The notes under the pieces were generated by a model. That model was not told the origin of the DNA. It saw only the letters and a program-made list of their open reading frames with translations, and did not search any database. Shown piece after piece: positions 1 through 7,911 of a stretch of 64,000 bases of DNA. This DNA is from Peribacillus deserti (GTDB lineage Bacteria > Bacillota > Bacilli > Bacillales > DSM-1321), in NCBI RefSeq assembly GCF_002863585.1, contig NZ_PGUY01000048.1, positions 24,250-88,249 of the forward strand, in the 5' to 3' direction. The first letter of the stretch is position 1. Every line of letters starts with the position of its first letter. The position numbers were made by a program, and so were the translations under genes.

Positions 1-414
1 TATAAGGAAACGGAAGAATATTACCAGATTGGATTAATTGCATTATGGGAAGCGGGAGAGAAGTATCGTGAGGATAAAGGCCCTTTCCTGCCTTTTGCTT
101 ACTCAATTATAAAAGGCAGGATGTTAAATCAGCTTACTAAGGAAAAAAGGTGGGAAACCGCAGCCGTTTTTATGGAAAAAACGGATGACTTCCTCAATCA
201 ATTTCAACAGCACCAAGATACATATTTCCCAAGGGAATCATTAGAAGAAGCCTGCAAATATTTGACCCTCAATCAAAAAAGATGGCTGTCCGGCTTTTAT
301 AAAGACCAAAATTTGGACACCATCGCAAAGGAACATTCTGTAACAAAGGACGCAGTTAAATCCTGGAGAAAGTCCGCTTTGAAAAAAATAAAGGATATGC
401 ATGGCAAGGCATGA
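1..414 (+). CDS. Sigma-70 family RNA polymerase sigma factor, C-terminal part (5' end outside window)
   Basis: The reading frame is open from base 1, so the start lies upstream of the window. The visible 137 residues begin inside a region-2-like segment (YYQIGLIALWEAGEKY, then FLPFAYSIIKGRM) and end in a region-4-like helix-turn-helix (LDTIAKEHSVTKDAVKSWRK). This is the layout of short sporulation- or phage-type sigma-70 proteins that direct RNA polymerase to a small promoter set. The TGA stop at 412-414 is followed directly by the 8-bp target duplication of a mobile element. Family membership is fairly secure. The specific sigma factor cannot be named because the N-terminus and the promoters it reads are not visible. 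Confidence 0.75.
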   Translation, partial: YKETEEYYQIGLIALWEAGEKYREDKGPFLPFAYSIIKGRMLNQLTKEKRWETAAVFMEKTDDFLNQFQQHQDTYFPRESLEEACKYLTLNQKRWLSGFYKDQNLDTIAKEHSVTKDAVKSWRKSALKKIKDMHGKA

Positions 415-422
415 TAAAAGAA

Positions 423-692
423 GGCTCTTTTCTAAAAGATCATTGATTTTTTATAGTTCTGTGAACCTGCCTTATTGTTAAACAGGTTGATTGGAACGTA
501 AGATGCGAGGCTCCTTGATCCACCTGCAAGGCTTTAGACCCTCTAGTCATAAGCCAATCCGTATATGGGGAGAAAAGCACTCCCCCACAGGCGCAGCCTA
601 GGAGGCTCAGGCGCCCGCCCCGCGGGAAAGCGAGCATCCTCACGTTCCAATCACCCCCTTGTTCCATATCAACAAAGTTTGCGAATACAGCA
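423..692 (+). mobile_element. MITE-like element, copy 1 (8-bp target duplication TAAAAGAA)
   Basis: The left end reads GGCTCTTTTCTAAAAGAT. The right end reads TTTGCGAATACAGCA, with the last C of AGCC mutated to A. Identical TAAAAGAA octamers flank it at 415-422 and 693-700. The interior holds the GATTGGAACGTAAG and CCGCCCCGCGG blocks shared with the other copies, plus a CATAAGCCAATCCG module. It has no convincing gene. It sits immediately after the sigma-factor stop codon. Confidence 0.85.
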
Positions 693-694
693 TA

Positions 695-738
695 AAAGAA
701 AGAACCCCTGCTGGTATCCTACGGCATGGGGTTCCTTA
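695..738 (-). terminator. Rho-independent terminator for the 64-aa gene
   Basis: AGAACCCC (701-708) pairs with GGGGTTCT-like bases (728-735). On the minus strand the hairpin is followed by a T-rich run (TTCTTTCTTTT). It lies about 65 bp downstream of the minus-strand 64-aa gene. Confidence 0.6.
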
Positions 739-799
739 TTCTTATTGTCCGTTCACATTGTGATTCTAAAAAGTTGGACAAAAAAAGAAGCCAGGATCT

Positions 800-994
800 T
801 TAACTCCTTGGCTCATCTAAATATTGATAAATCACTTCGCCATTGTGCTGGGCAATTCCACGGAATTGTTTAAAGTCCTCTCTTTTAACAACACACTCTC
901 GAAAGACAGTGAATGCATCTTTGCTGACGGTCACTTCATCTAGTTCTCTGTTTGCAAGCTTCGTCAATATTTCTTCGGCCGATGACTTATCCAT
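800..994 (-). CDS. Hypothetical 64-aa protein
   Basis: A small acidic soluble protein (MDKSSAEEIL...) with no signal peptide or membrane segment. The minus strand shows AAGGAG eight bases before the ATG, and a hairpin terminator follows the stop, so it is very likely a real monocistronic gene. It is rich in charged residues, with a short predicted helix (AEEILTKLANRELDE) and an aromatic-containing C-terminal half (EVIYQYLDEP). I do not recognise the family and assign no function. Confidence 0.7.
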   Translation of the reverse strand: MDKSSAEEILTKLANRELDEVTVSKDAFTVFRECVVKREDFKQFRGIAQHNGEVIYQYLDEPRS

Positions 995-1223
995 TTGTAT
1001 GACTCCTTTTTGTTTAATATCCGTTATTTTAACATGGATTTTATACGATTACATACAAGATACTTGATTCCTGACTTGATAGCGCTTACTATATGTCTAT
1101 TAACAACTTACTCTATTTTCGAAAAATAACAAAAACTCCTTTACGAATCCCGAAAAATAGTGCAAACTGTTAATTAATTGTAAACAGATATACATATTAC
1201 TTTCGATAGAAGGTTGTGATTTT

Positions 1224-1415
1224 ATGAAAAAAGCAGAAGTGGGAAATGTAATTGAATTCCGCGACGGATTGCAGGGTGTGGTTGAAAAGGTCAATGAAAA
1301 CTCTGTAATAGTTGATCTTACCTATATGGATAACTATCGGGATTTAGAACTGGAGCAAAAGACAGTCGTAAATCACAAAAATTATAAAATTGTTAAAGTT
1401 ACCGAAAAAGCATAG
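1224..1415 (+). CDS. ykvS: YkvS-like DUF2187 family protein
   Basis: A 63-aa protein beginning MKKAEVGNVIEFRDGLQG and ending in a NHKNYKIVKV segment. I recognise this as the YkvS/DUF2187 type, small KOW/SH3-like beta-barrel proteins common in Bacillaceae with no established function. A ribosome site (AGAAGG) precedes the ATG, and a strong terminator starts 10 bases after the stop. Length matches the family. Gene order relative to ykvI also fits the B. subtilis ykv region. The name rests on recalled sequence similarity. Confidence 0.8.
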   Translation: MKKAEVGNVIEFRDGLQGVVEKVNENSVIVDLTYMDNYRDLELEQKTVVNHKNYKIVKVTEKA

Positions 1416-1424
1416 ATCTTTGAC

Positions 1425-1450
1425 GAGGACCTAATGGGGTCCTCCTTTTT
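1425..1450 (+). terminator. Terminator of ykvS
   Basis: GAGGACC (1425-1431) pairs with GGTCCTC (1438-1444), followed by CTTTTT. Mobile element copy 2 is inserted directly after it. Confidence 0.85.
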
Positions 1451-1458
1451 ATTTATTA

Positions 1459-1684
1459 GGCTCTTTTCTAAAAGATTGTTGTTTTTTAATAGTTCGGTGA
1501 ACCTACCCTATTGTTAAACAGGTTGATTGGAACGTAAGGTGCGAGACTCCTGCGGGAGCAGCGGGACAGGTGAGACCCCACAGGCGAAGCCGAGGAGGCT
1601 CAGCGCCCGCCCCGCGGAAAGCGAGCATCCTGTAGTGGACATCAACCCCGATGTTCAATAACAACAAAGTTTGCGAAAACAGCC
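1459..1684 (+). mobile_element. MITE-like element, copy 2 (8-bp target duplication ATTTATTA)
   Basis: This 226-bp copy is the most compact intact form. The ends are GGCTCTTTTCTAAAAGA and, read inward from the right, GGCTGTTTTCGCAAACT. The two 25-bp termini match at 20 positions. Identical octamers ATTTATTA lie at 1451-1458 and 1685-1692. The middle carries GAGACTCCTGCGGGAGCAGC, AGGCGAAGCCGAGGAGGC and CGCCCGCCCCGCGG, which are GC-rich and able to fold. It has no coding capacity. Confidence 0.9.
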
Positions 1685-1710
1685 ATTTATTAAGATTGGG
1701 GAACGCCTGA

Positions 1711-2334
1711 ATGACAGTCATTATAAAAGATAAAATTTTCTGGTCCGGATTGGTTCTTGCTCACCTTGGGATTTTTGCAAGCTATTATTCCGTCCGCGGG
1801 TTTTGGGGAACTTATACAGCAGCAAGTGCATGTCTGGCCGTATTTGCCCTATTTGCCGGAGAACCGCGGTCCATACGGTTTCCGTTCAGAAAATTCATGA
1901 TCGGGATCCTTTCTGGACTGATCCTTTATGGTATTTTCTATGCAGGCCTAACGCTTTTAACATTCCTTAATATCGACCTTGCACAAGCGGCAGATCAGCT
2001 TTACTTATTCTACAAGCCGGAAGTTTTATGGCAGTATCTTGTTTTAGTCCTCCTTCTTATTCCTGCTGAAGAACTATTCTGGCGGAGTTTTATCCAAGGA
2101 AGACTGTCTCGCCATTTTCCTGGACATGTTTGTATCCTGCTCTCTTCCCTACTCTATACCCTGCCTATGTTTTATTCAAAAAATGCAGCCATGGTGCTGG
2201 CAGGTCTTACTGCTGGATTGTTATGGGGAATTCTTTTTCAGCGGACCAGGAGTTTAGGAGTTGTAATCGTGTCTCATTTGACATTTGATATTTTCCTATT
2301 GATTCTACTTCCCTTGGAAAGCGGGCAGCATTAA
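1711..2334 (+). CDS. CPBP family intramembrane glutamic endopeptidase
   Basis: A 207-aa polytopic membrane protein. The CPBP/Abi signature is visible as PAEELFWRSFIQGRL (EE...R motif), followed by hydrophobic helices and a late VVIVSHLTFD segment carrying the second catalytic-site His, as in this family. Such enzymes cut substrates within the membrane and include Rce1-like proteins and bacteriocin-immunity proteins. The substrate here is unknown. GGGGAA lies about nine bases before the ATG. The promoter region was displaced by MITE copy 2, which ends 26 bp upstream. Confidence 0.8.
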   Translation: MTVIIKDKIFWSGLVLAHLGIFASYYSVRGFWGTYTAASACLAVFALFAGEPRSIRFPFRKFMIGILSGLILYGIFYAGLTLLTFLNIDLAQAADQLYLFYKPEVLWQYLVLVLLLIPAEELFWRSFIQGRLSRHFPGHVCILLSSLLYTLPMFYSKNAAMVLAGLTAGLLWGILFQRTRSLGVVIVSHLTFDIFLLILLPLESGQH

Positions 2335-2506
2335 ATTACGACCAAATACCCCTTATCAAAATTTTACATTTTTTTTATAATAAGGAAACAGGCTTTTAAA
2401 TTAATACATTGTAACATTTTGTTCCTGAGGCTCGTCTACTCCTGTAGAAGAATACAAAAATGAAGGGAACGGTCATCTTAGGACTACACATTAGGAGGTT
2501 AAAATC

Positions 2507-3172
2507 ATGCTAAAATTCAGCAAAATACTACTCGGAACAGGAATTCTAGCCTTAAGTCTGGCAGGCTGCGGAACGGCAGAACAAGAATCTTCTGCACCAA
2601 AAAAAGAAACGGCAGAACACAAAGATCACAATGCAGGCAAGCCTTCACAGGATACTAAGAAAAATCCTGCAACTGAACCGGCTTCCTCCGAAAAACAGAA
2701 CACGATGAGAGTGATGGAACAAAATTTGCAATATAAAATGAACGGAGCAGACAAACAAGAAACGGCATTCTTAAAAAATAGTGATAATCAGCATTTCTCT
2801 ATGTATGTCCTTCCTGGTTATGAATTGTCAGCCGAAGAGCCTGGCAAGGATATCGTATTTCTAAAAGATCAGGATAGTGTGTATATGAGGATAGAACTTC
2901 TTTCAAATCCAGTCTGGCAGGAAGAAGAGGAAATGGCCAAAGCCCAGCTTATGGCAGTATCCGATAAAATTAGCACTCCCGCCCTTCCCAATTTTGACGT
3001 GAAAAATGCAGCAGCATTTGAAGCCTCCAATGATGAGGAAAATGTAACGGTTGTAATCATTAAGGATACTAATAATCCAGTTAAACTGACTATGTTTACA
3101 AATAAGGATCAAGATCATCGTTCTGCTATGCTTGAAATGGCCAAAACGATTTTGAAGAAGCCTTCTAACTAG
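2507..3172 (+). CDS. Putative lipoprotein of unknown function
   Basis: The 221-aa product opens with a lipoprotein signal peptide whose lipobox is LAGC (Cys near residue 21). A low-complexity Lys/Glu/Ser linker (about residues 25-65) follows, then a folded domain (about 75-215) containing MYVLPGYELSAEEPGKD and VTVVIIKDTNNPVKL. It should be anchored outside the membrane. TAGGAGG lies seven bases before the ATG. The convergent neighbour ykvI shares a bidirectional terminator with it. I do not recognise the folded domain. Confidence 0.75.
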   Translation: MLKFSKILLGTGILALSLAGCGTAEQESSAPKKETAEHKDHNAGKPSQDTKKNPATEPASSEKQNTMRVMEQNLQYKMNGADKQETAFLKNSDNQHFSMYVLPGYELSAEEPGKDIVFLKDQDSVYMRIELLSNPVWQEEEEMAKAQLMAVSDKISTPALPNFDVKNAAAFEASNDEENVTVVIIKDTNNPVKLTMFTNKDQDHRSAMLEMAKTILKKPSN

Positions 3173-3287
3173 AAGAGGAGGACGGTCTCTAGATAAAAAG
3201 CCGCACTTTTTTTGGGGAAAGCTGACTCCCGAAAGGTATAAGAAAACGGCAGCAAAAAGCCTGCGCCGAATACTTATAATATAAGCT

Positions 3288-3327
3288 AAAACGCCTGTTT
3301 TCTTCTACACAGGCGTTTTCTTTTTTG
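3288..3327. terminator. Bidirectional terminator between lipoprotein gene and ykvI
   Basis: AAAACGCCTGT (3288-3298) pairs with ACAGGCGTTTT (3309-3319), with T-rich tracts on both strands. It overlaps the last codons of ykvI. Confidence 0.85.
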
Positions 3328-4360
3328 TTCGCCCTGCGCGAAGCCAAATTAAAATAAGGAATAATACACTGATTTTTCCGAAGAGCGGATATAAATAAGA
3401 AAGCAAATTTCCGTAATCTATTAAACTTAGGATATAGGAAGTTAAAAAAAGGATTAATAGAATAAAAATAGAAGGAATCTTTATATAGGATCTCAATTGC
3501 CGTTCTAATCCAAATAAGTTCCCAATCACTGAAGTAAAAATTTCCCCATAAACGACCATAATATAAATCCAGTAAAAATTGCTGGCTATATGTTTCATGA
3601 TTTCAGCCGTTGGAATTTCATATTGAAGGACTCCTGGAAGACTGATCAATGAAATGTGACTGGTGATTAAGATCAGTGTGAGGAATAGCCCTCCCATAAT
3701 TGCGCCTGCTTTAATGGTCTTTTCGTCGCCAATATCGCTGGCTACCGGGACGAGCACAGCCTGTGAAAGCGCAAGATTAAATGCTGTGTACAGGAACGGA
3801 GAAGTAACCGGTCCCCAGTAGCTGGTTATGTCAGGAATGGCAAAGAAAACATCCATGATTCCTCCGCCTTTTAGCGACAGTACACACATTAAGATACTAA
3901 AAAAAATCATAATGGGCACTACAAAAACATTAACCGCGAATAAGCCCTTGATCCCCCCGAGCAGAACAAGCAAAGAAAGAACCATGGTCAGCACTACTCC
4001 AATTGTCTTCGTGATTCCCAGCTGCTCCTGGAAAACGGCTCCTGCTCCTGAAAACATGACAGAAGTGACCCCGAGCAGCATGATAAAAAAAAGTATATTT
4101 AATATATGACCAAAGGTTTGGCCAAATATAAAGATATTAAATTCTTCGTATGACTTAGCTCCTGTCTTTAAAGCCAAAAGCATGAGCTTGGTCCCAGTAA
4201 AAACAAAAAGAACACCTGCCGCGAGAATGCTTAAGAAGCCTAAAAATCCAAAACGAGTAAAAAACTCCACAATCTCTCTTCCTGTAGCAAACCCGGCACC
4301 TACTACTGTGCCAATATACACCGAAGAAATCTGAAAGGCTCCGGTCCATCTAACTTTCAT
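3305..4360 (-). CDS. ykvI: YkvI-like membrane transporter
   Basis: A 351-aa integral membrane protein with about ten hydrophobic segments. The N-terminal helix (SSVYIGTVVGAGFATGREIVEFF) has the GxGFATG pattern typical of the YkvI group within the amino-acid/cation symporter superfamily. Substrate is unknown. The B. subtilis homologue is in the same chromosomal neighbourhood, which supports the name. The start at 4360 sits behind a GGGGGAGAATCT ribosome site. The gene is divergent from the sensor kinase, with a 236-bp AT-rich intergenic region. Confidence 0.8.
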   Translation of the reverse strand: MKVRWTGAFQISSVYIGTVVGAGFATGREIVEFFTRFGFLGFLSILAAGVLFVFTGTKLMLLALKTGAKSYEEFNIFIFGQTFGHILNILFFIMLLGVTSVMFSGAGAVFQEQLGITKTIGVVLTMVLSLLVLLGGIKGLFAVNVFVVPIMIFFSILMCVLSLKGGGIMDVFFAIPDITSYWGPVTSPFLYTAFNLALSQAVLVPVASDIGDEKTIKAGAIMGGLFLTLILITSHISLISLPGVLQYEIPTAEIMKHIASNFYWIYIMVVYGEIFTSVIGNLFGLERQLRSYIKIPSIFILLILFLTSYILSLIDYGNLLSYLYPLFGKISVLFLILIWLRAGRTKKKTPV

Positions 4361-4596
4361 AGATTCTCCCCCTCTAATGTATGTATATGAAGGGAAGATA
4401 AGTTTTAGACAAGCTTACACAAGTCTTACCCGCTAAACTTTTTGTTTAAAAAAATGTATTTTTTTACATTTTATTTAAAAAACAAAAGATAATACCAGAT
4501 AATTCATATAGTGTATGAATTTAAATTGTATAAATGCTGGTCATTCTGTAAAATAAAGAAGAAAAATGCTGGAAATTGTAGAAAGGTATCTAATTT

Positions 4597-6174
4597 ATGG
4601 ATAAAAATGCCCTAAGGCACAAAAGAAATAAATCATTGATTCAATTTTTATGGATCATAAATATTTTAGATTACTTATTTTATATTTATTATGAGCAGGA
4701 CTATAAAATTCTCTGGCCGCCTGTTGGATTAATCCTTTGCCTGGCAGTTACCGTTCTCTATTTGACAAAAATGCGCTCAGAATACTTGATGTACCTTTTG
4801 CTATTTTCTATATTTGGGTACACGTTTTACCTGAACATGATATATCCAAATTTAATTAATTACTTGTTTCTATACTCAGGCATTATCGTTTCTTCCTTTT
4901 ACTTAAGCACCGGCCTGCTGGTATTTTCAAGCGCAGCTTCTTTTCTGCTGATGACCATCGTTTATTTTATTAATAAAAATTATACATTCGATTATAGAGG
5001 GTATGAAGATTTCCCCTATTTTATATTATTCGGAATTTTCATTTCTACCCTTCTCTTTCTGCTTCTTCGCTTTACCAACAATTTATGGAATAAAGCAGCG
5101 GAAAATGAACAAAGAACGAAGAAAGATCTGCAGTCTACCAAATCCTATTTTGAATCACTGTTTACGTATTCAAGGGATGCGATTTGCATATTGGATAGGC
5201 AGGGTAACTTCCTGGAAGTGAATGAAGCTTTTCAAAAATTGTATTCTTATTCCTTCAAGGGGCAAAAACAGATGGCTTTCAGTGATTTTTTTACTGCTAA
5301 TGACGAAATTGTGCTGTGGGATATTATAGATAAGGTAAAATTCGGAGAAAGCATTGGAAGTCTTGAATTGAGAAGGGGATCTTCCCAACATAGTAATGCT
5401 ATTTTAGGAGAAGCAACGGTCTCTCCGATTTACAGCAGCCATGATGAATTGATTGCCATAGCGGTCATCATCAGGGATATAACGGAAAAGAGACTTATGG
5501 AAGAATATATGAGGAACTCAGAAAAGTTAAAAGTGACTGGAGAAATAGCAGCAGGGGTAGCCCACGAAATTCGAAATCCGCTGACAGTTATCGGCGGCTT
5601 TATTCAGATGCTTCGGGAGGAAGACGGTCCTAATCGTCACTACTATTCCATTATTCATTCCGAGATTAACAGGATGAATGACATCATCAGTGAATTTCTC
5701 ATTCTGGCTAAACCCCAGATATATACCCTTAAAATTCAAAATATTAAGGAATTGGCGGAGGAGGTAGTCCTTCTCTTTCAATCTGAATCTAATTTTAAAA
5801 ACGTAGATGTGCAGTTAACAGCTGCCCCCGAATATCTCCCCATTCTCTGCGAGGGCAATCAGCTTAAGCAAGTATTTATTAATCTGTTGAAAAACAGCTT
5901 TGAAGCGCTGCCCGATGGCGGAAAGATACACATTGAGATTGGGAAGGATGAACATGCCACAGAAATAATAATAGAAGATAATGGAACAGGAATCCCTGAA
6001 CACGTTCTTTCTAATATAGGCAAGCCTTTTTATACCACAAAAGAGGACGGTACTGGCCTCGGGTTTATGATAACTGAAAGAATTATCGAGATGCATAAGG
6101 GAACCCTTCAGATTGAAAGTGAAGTGGGCAAAGGCACCCGGGTTCAGATTATTCTTCCTGGCTTCGACAAATGA
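4597..6174 (+). CDS. Membrane-bound PAS sensor histidine kinase (sporulation-kinase type)
   Basis: 525 aa. Residues 1 to about 165 hold around six transmembrane helices. A coiled segment (about 168-185), one PAS domain (about 185-300), a HisKA domain with phospho-acceptor His323 (GVAHEIRNPLT) and a HATPase_c domain follow (N-box NSFEALPDGG, G1 DNGTGI, G2 GTGLGF). The HEIRNPLT box is typical of the Bacillus phosphorelay kinases that feed Spo0F. No response regulator is adjacent, so it is an orphan kinase. The six-helix sensor plus PAS matches neither KinB (no PAS) nor KinD (extracellular sensor), so I give no name. The ribosome site is GAAAGG. Confidence 0.85.
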   Translation: MDKNALRHKRNKSLIQFLWIINILDYLFYIYYEQDYKILWPPVGLILCLAVTVLYLTKMRSEYLMYLLLFSIFGYTFYLNMIYPNLINYLFLYSGIIVSSFYLSTGLLVFSSAASFLLMTIVYFINKNYTFDYRGYEDFPYFILFGIFISTLLFLLLRFTNNLWNKAAENEQRTKKDLQSTKSYFESLFTYSRDAICILDRQGNFLEVNEAFQKLYSYSFKGQKQMAFSDFFTANDEIVLWDIIDKVKFGESIGSLELRRGSSQHSNAILGEATVSPIYSSHDELIAIAVIIRDITEKRLMEEYMRNSEKLKVTGEIAAGVAHEIRNPLTVIGGFIQMLREEDGPNRHYYSIIHSEINRMNDIISEFLILAKPQIYTLKIQNIKELAEEVVLLFQSESNFKNVDVQLTAAPEYLPILCEGNQLKQVFINLLKNSFEALPDGGKIHIEIGKDEHATEIIIEDNGTGIPEHVLSNIGKPFYTTKEDGTGLGFMITERIIEMHKGTLQIESEVGKGTRVQIILPGFDK

Positions 6175-6244
6175 AAAGAGAGAGCAAAGTCTGGAGGCTG
6201 CTGAAAAACTTACGTTTTGAAAATTTGAGGATATAATACAAAAT

Positions 6245-6292
6245 TAAAAAGGCATCCTATCGTTCAATTATGAACAGTAGGGTGCCTTTTTT
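6245..6292. terminator. Bidirectional terminator between sensor kinase and transposase
   Basis: AAGGCATCCTA (6249-6259) pairs with TAGGGTGCCTT (6278-6288). A run of six T follows on the plus strand and five on the minus strand. Confidence 0.75.
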
Positions 6293-6304
6293 CCTTGTAA
6301 TTCT

Positions 6305-7498
6305 TTAGTTGGATTCTTTCATTAGCGTAAGTATTCGCTTCAGATTTACAGCGAATATCGTCATTGCACCTTGCATTTGCATGCCAAGCAGACCCGACGA
6401 TGATGCCACATCATACCCGTGTCTATGTTTTAGTTCACTATTCTTCGCTTCAATTTTATAGCGTTCTTTCGCTTTTACTTTAAAGGTTTCGCTATTTTGG
6501 AACGCTTCTTGTTCGGTATGTTCTGTGGATTTAATGGTCACAGAATACGTCTTACTTTTTGAACCATCCTTAAAACATCCATCTTTGAAGGGACATACCT
6601 TACATTTTTCTATATCAAAGTAATACGTCTGACTCTGGTTCGCCCCTTTACTCTTACCTGTGCGAGCCTTGCGGATCGCCATATGGCCTGCCTTACAAAC
6701 GTACATACCTGCATCTTTATTAAACTCAAATTCATCTTCTTTTTTTCGTACACCATTCGTGATTAAAGGATGTAATTTTGAAACCAATTGTAATTCATGA
6801 TTTTTCGCATATTGGATATTGTTTTTCTCTGAATAAGCTGTATCACCAATAACGGTGTCAATTTTCATTCCTGTTTCTAGACTTTTCTCAATTAATTCTT
6901 GAAGATATTTGCCATCACTCTTTTCTCCTGTAGTAACGAGTGCAGCTGTAATAATGCGTTCATCATTTATAGCGATGTGTGTCTTATAACCAAAGAAAGA
7001 AGAATCCGCCGTTTTATGACCTATGCGAGCATCTGGATCTGCTGATAAGTAAAGTTGCTCATGATGGTCTTCGACCATTTCTTTTAAATAATTGAGTTTC
7101 TCTTTAATACTCGGATATTTACGAATTGTTTCCTCTGCTTCGACGGTTTCAATGACTTCGCGACAATAGTTCAGCTCAGCTTCTAAATCATTCGTCGTGT
7201 TTTTGGCCGGGAACTTTTCTTTCATTTTTTCATTCACTTGATATACAGCTTTTCTTAGGTTTTTGGATTTCTCCATTAATATTTCTTTAGGTGATTTTTG
7301 ATTATACCTAGCCTTTGTATGAGTAGCATCAACAATAATCGTTTTACTTTGGATAAGCGCTTTCTCCAGTGTGATTTCGACTGTCTTATGTATGAGCAAG
7401 TCCAATAAACCCACGTCTTGAAGGCGGAGTTTACGGAATTTCGTTAGTGAACTTGGATTAATAACAGGGTCTTCCGGTGCCATATCGAGGAAATATTT
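6305..7498 (-). pseudogene. IS1182-family transposase, N-terminally truncated
   Basis: The preserved 390+ residues run from KYFLDMAPEDPVINPSSLTKFRK through the DDE catalytic core: IIVDATHTKARY, DPDARIGHK with GYKTHIA, and a zinc-ribbon-like CxxCPFKDGCF stretch. The end is NLKRILTLMKESN. In intact IS1182 proteins KYFL is preceded by about 90 residues. Here a TAA stop lies four codons upstream of KYF and the DNA changes to unrelated repeats, so the gene is 5'-truncated. An internal ATG at 7483 gives an open frame of 392 codons, but no ribosome site precedes it. It is unlikely to be active. Confidence 0.85.
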
Positions 7499-7504
7499 AA
7501 CTAA

Positions 7505-7620
7505 ACTTTATGCTGATATTTCCATACTTTATGCTTAAATCCATAAATCGTATGCTTAACTTCTTATGTTTATGCTTCTGTATCGGTAAATATGATTGTT
7601 TTTTGCAGGTTATGCTTATT
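7505..7620. repeat. Phased word array A: TTATGCTTAA every 20-21 bp
   Basis: ATGCT words begin at 7510, 7531, 7552, 7572 and 7612, with a degenerate ATGAT at 7592. Spacings are 21, 21, 20, 20 and 20. The word is the reverse complement of the one in the large array at 30150-30570. The array abuts the truncated end of the IS1182 remnant. From 7620 to 7865 I see no gene or clear repeat. Confidence 0.75.
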
Positions 7621-7865
7621 CTCATAAACTCTTGATTAAGCCTGGCAGCGATTGGCTTCTTGCTTAACAAAGCGGCATCAACAAACTTCCCTATAATTCT
7701 ACCATGCCGTACTTAAGCTTAATGCTGACCATCCTTAACATACCATGGCACCGCACACGCTTACCAAAAGGAATATAAAACAAAGCTTCCCCATCCCTTG
7801 AAACTCATGCGGTAATGCACTATACTTTTATGTTCTCTTCTGCCATATCACTCTACACTAAAACA

Positions 7866-7903
7866 TAAACAAAGACCACAGACACCCCGTCCATGGTCTT
7901 TGT
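7866..7903 (-). terminator. Terminator of the M3 oligoendopeptidase gene
   Basis: AAAGACCA (7871-7878) pairs with TGGTCTTT (7894-7901), eight bases beyond the stop codon. A GTTTATGTTTT tract follows on the minus strand. Confidence 0.8.
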
Positions 7904-7911
7904 TTCATCAC

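Larger units (their letters stand above)
6192..7498 (-). mobile_element. IS1182-family insertion sequence, 5'-truncated remnant
   Basis: The 3' side lies just beyond the sensor kinase, where GGCTGCTGAAAAACTTACG (from 6195) could be the terminal repeat. The transposase frame ends abruptly near 7498, about ninety codons short of a full IS1182 N-terminus. The sequence beyond is an array of TTATGCT words. No partner inverted repeat was found, so the left part of the element has been lost. Confidence 0.65.

Noticed and set aside
565..873. Plus-strand 102-aa ORF
   Set aside because: It runs through MITE copy 1 and a terminator, and is antisense to the supported 64-aa gene.
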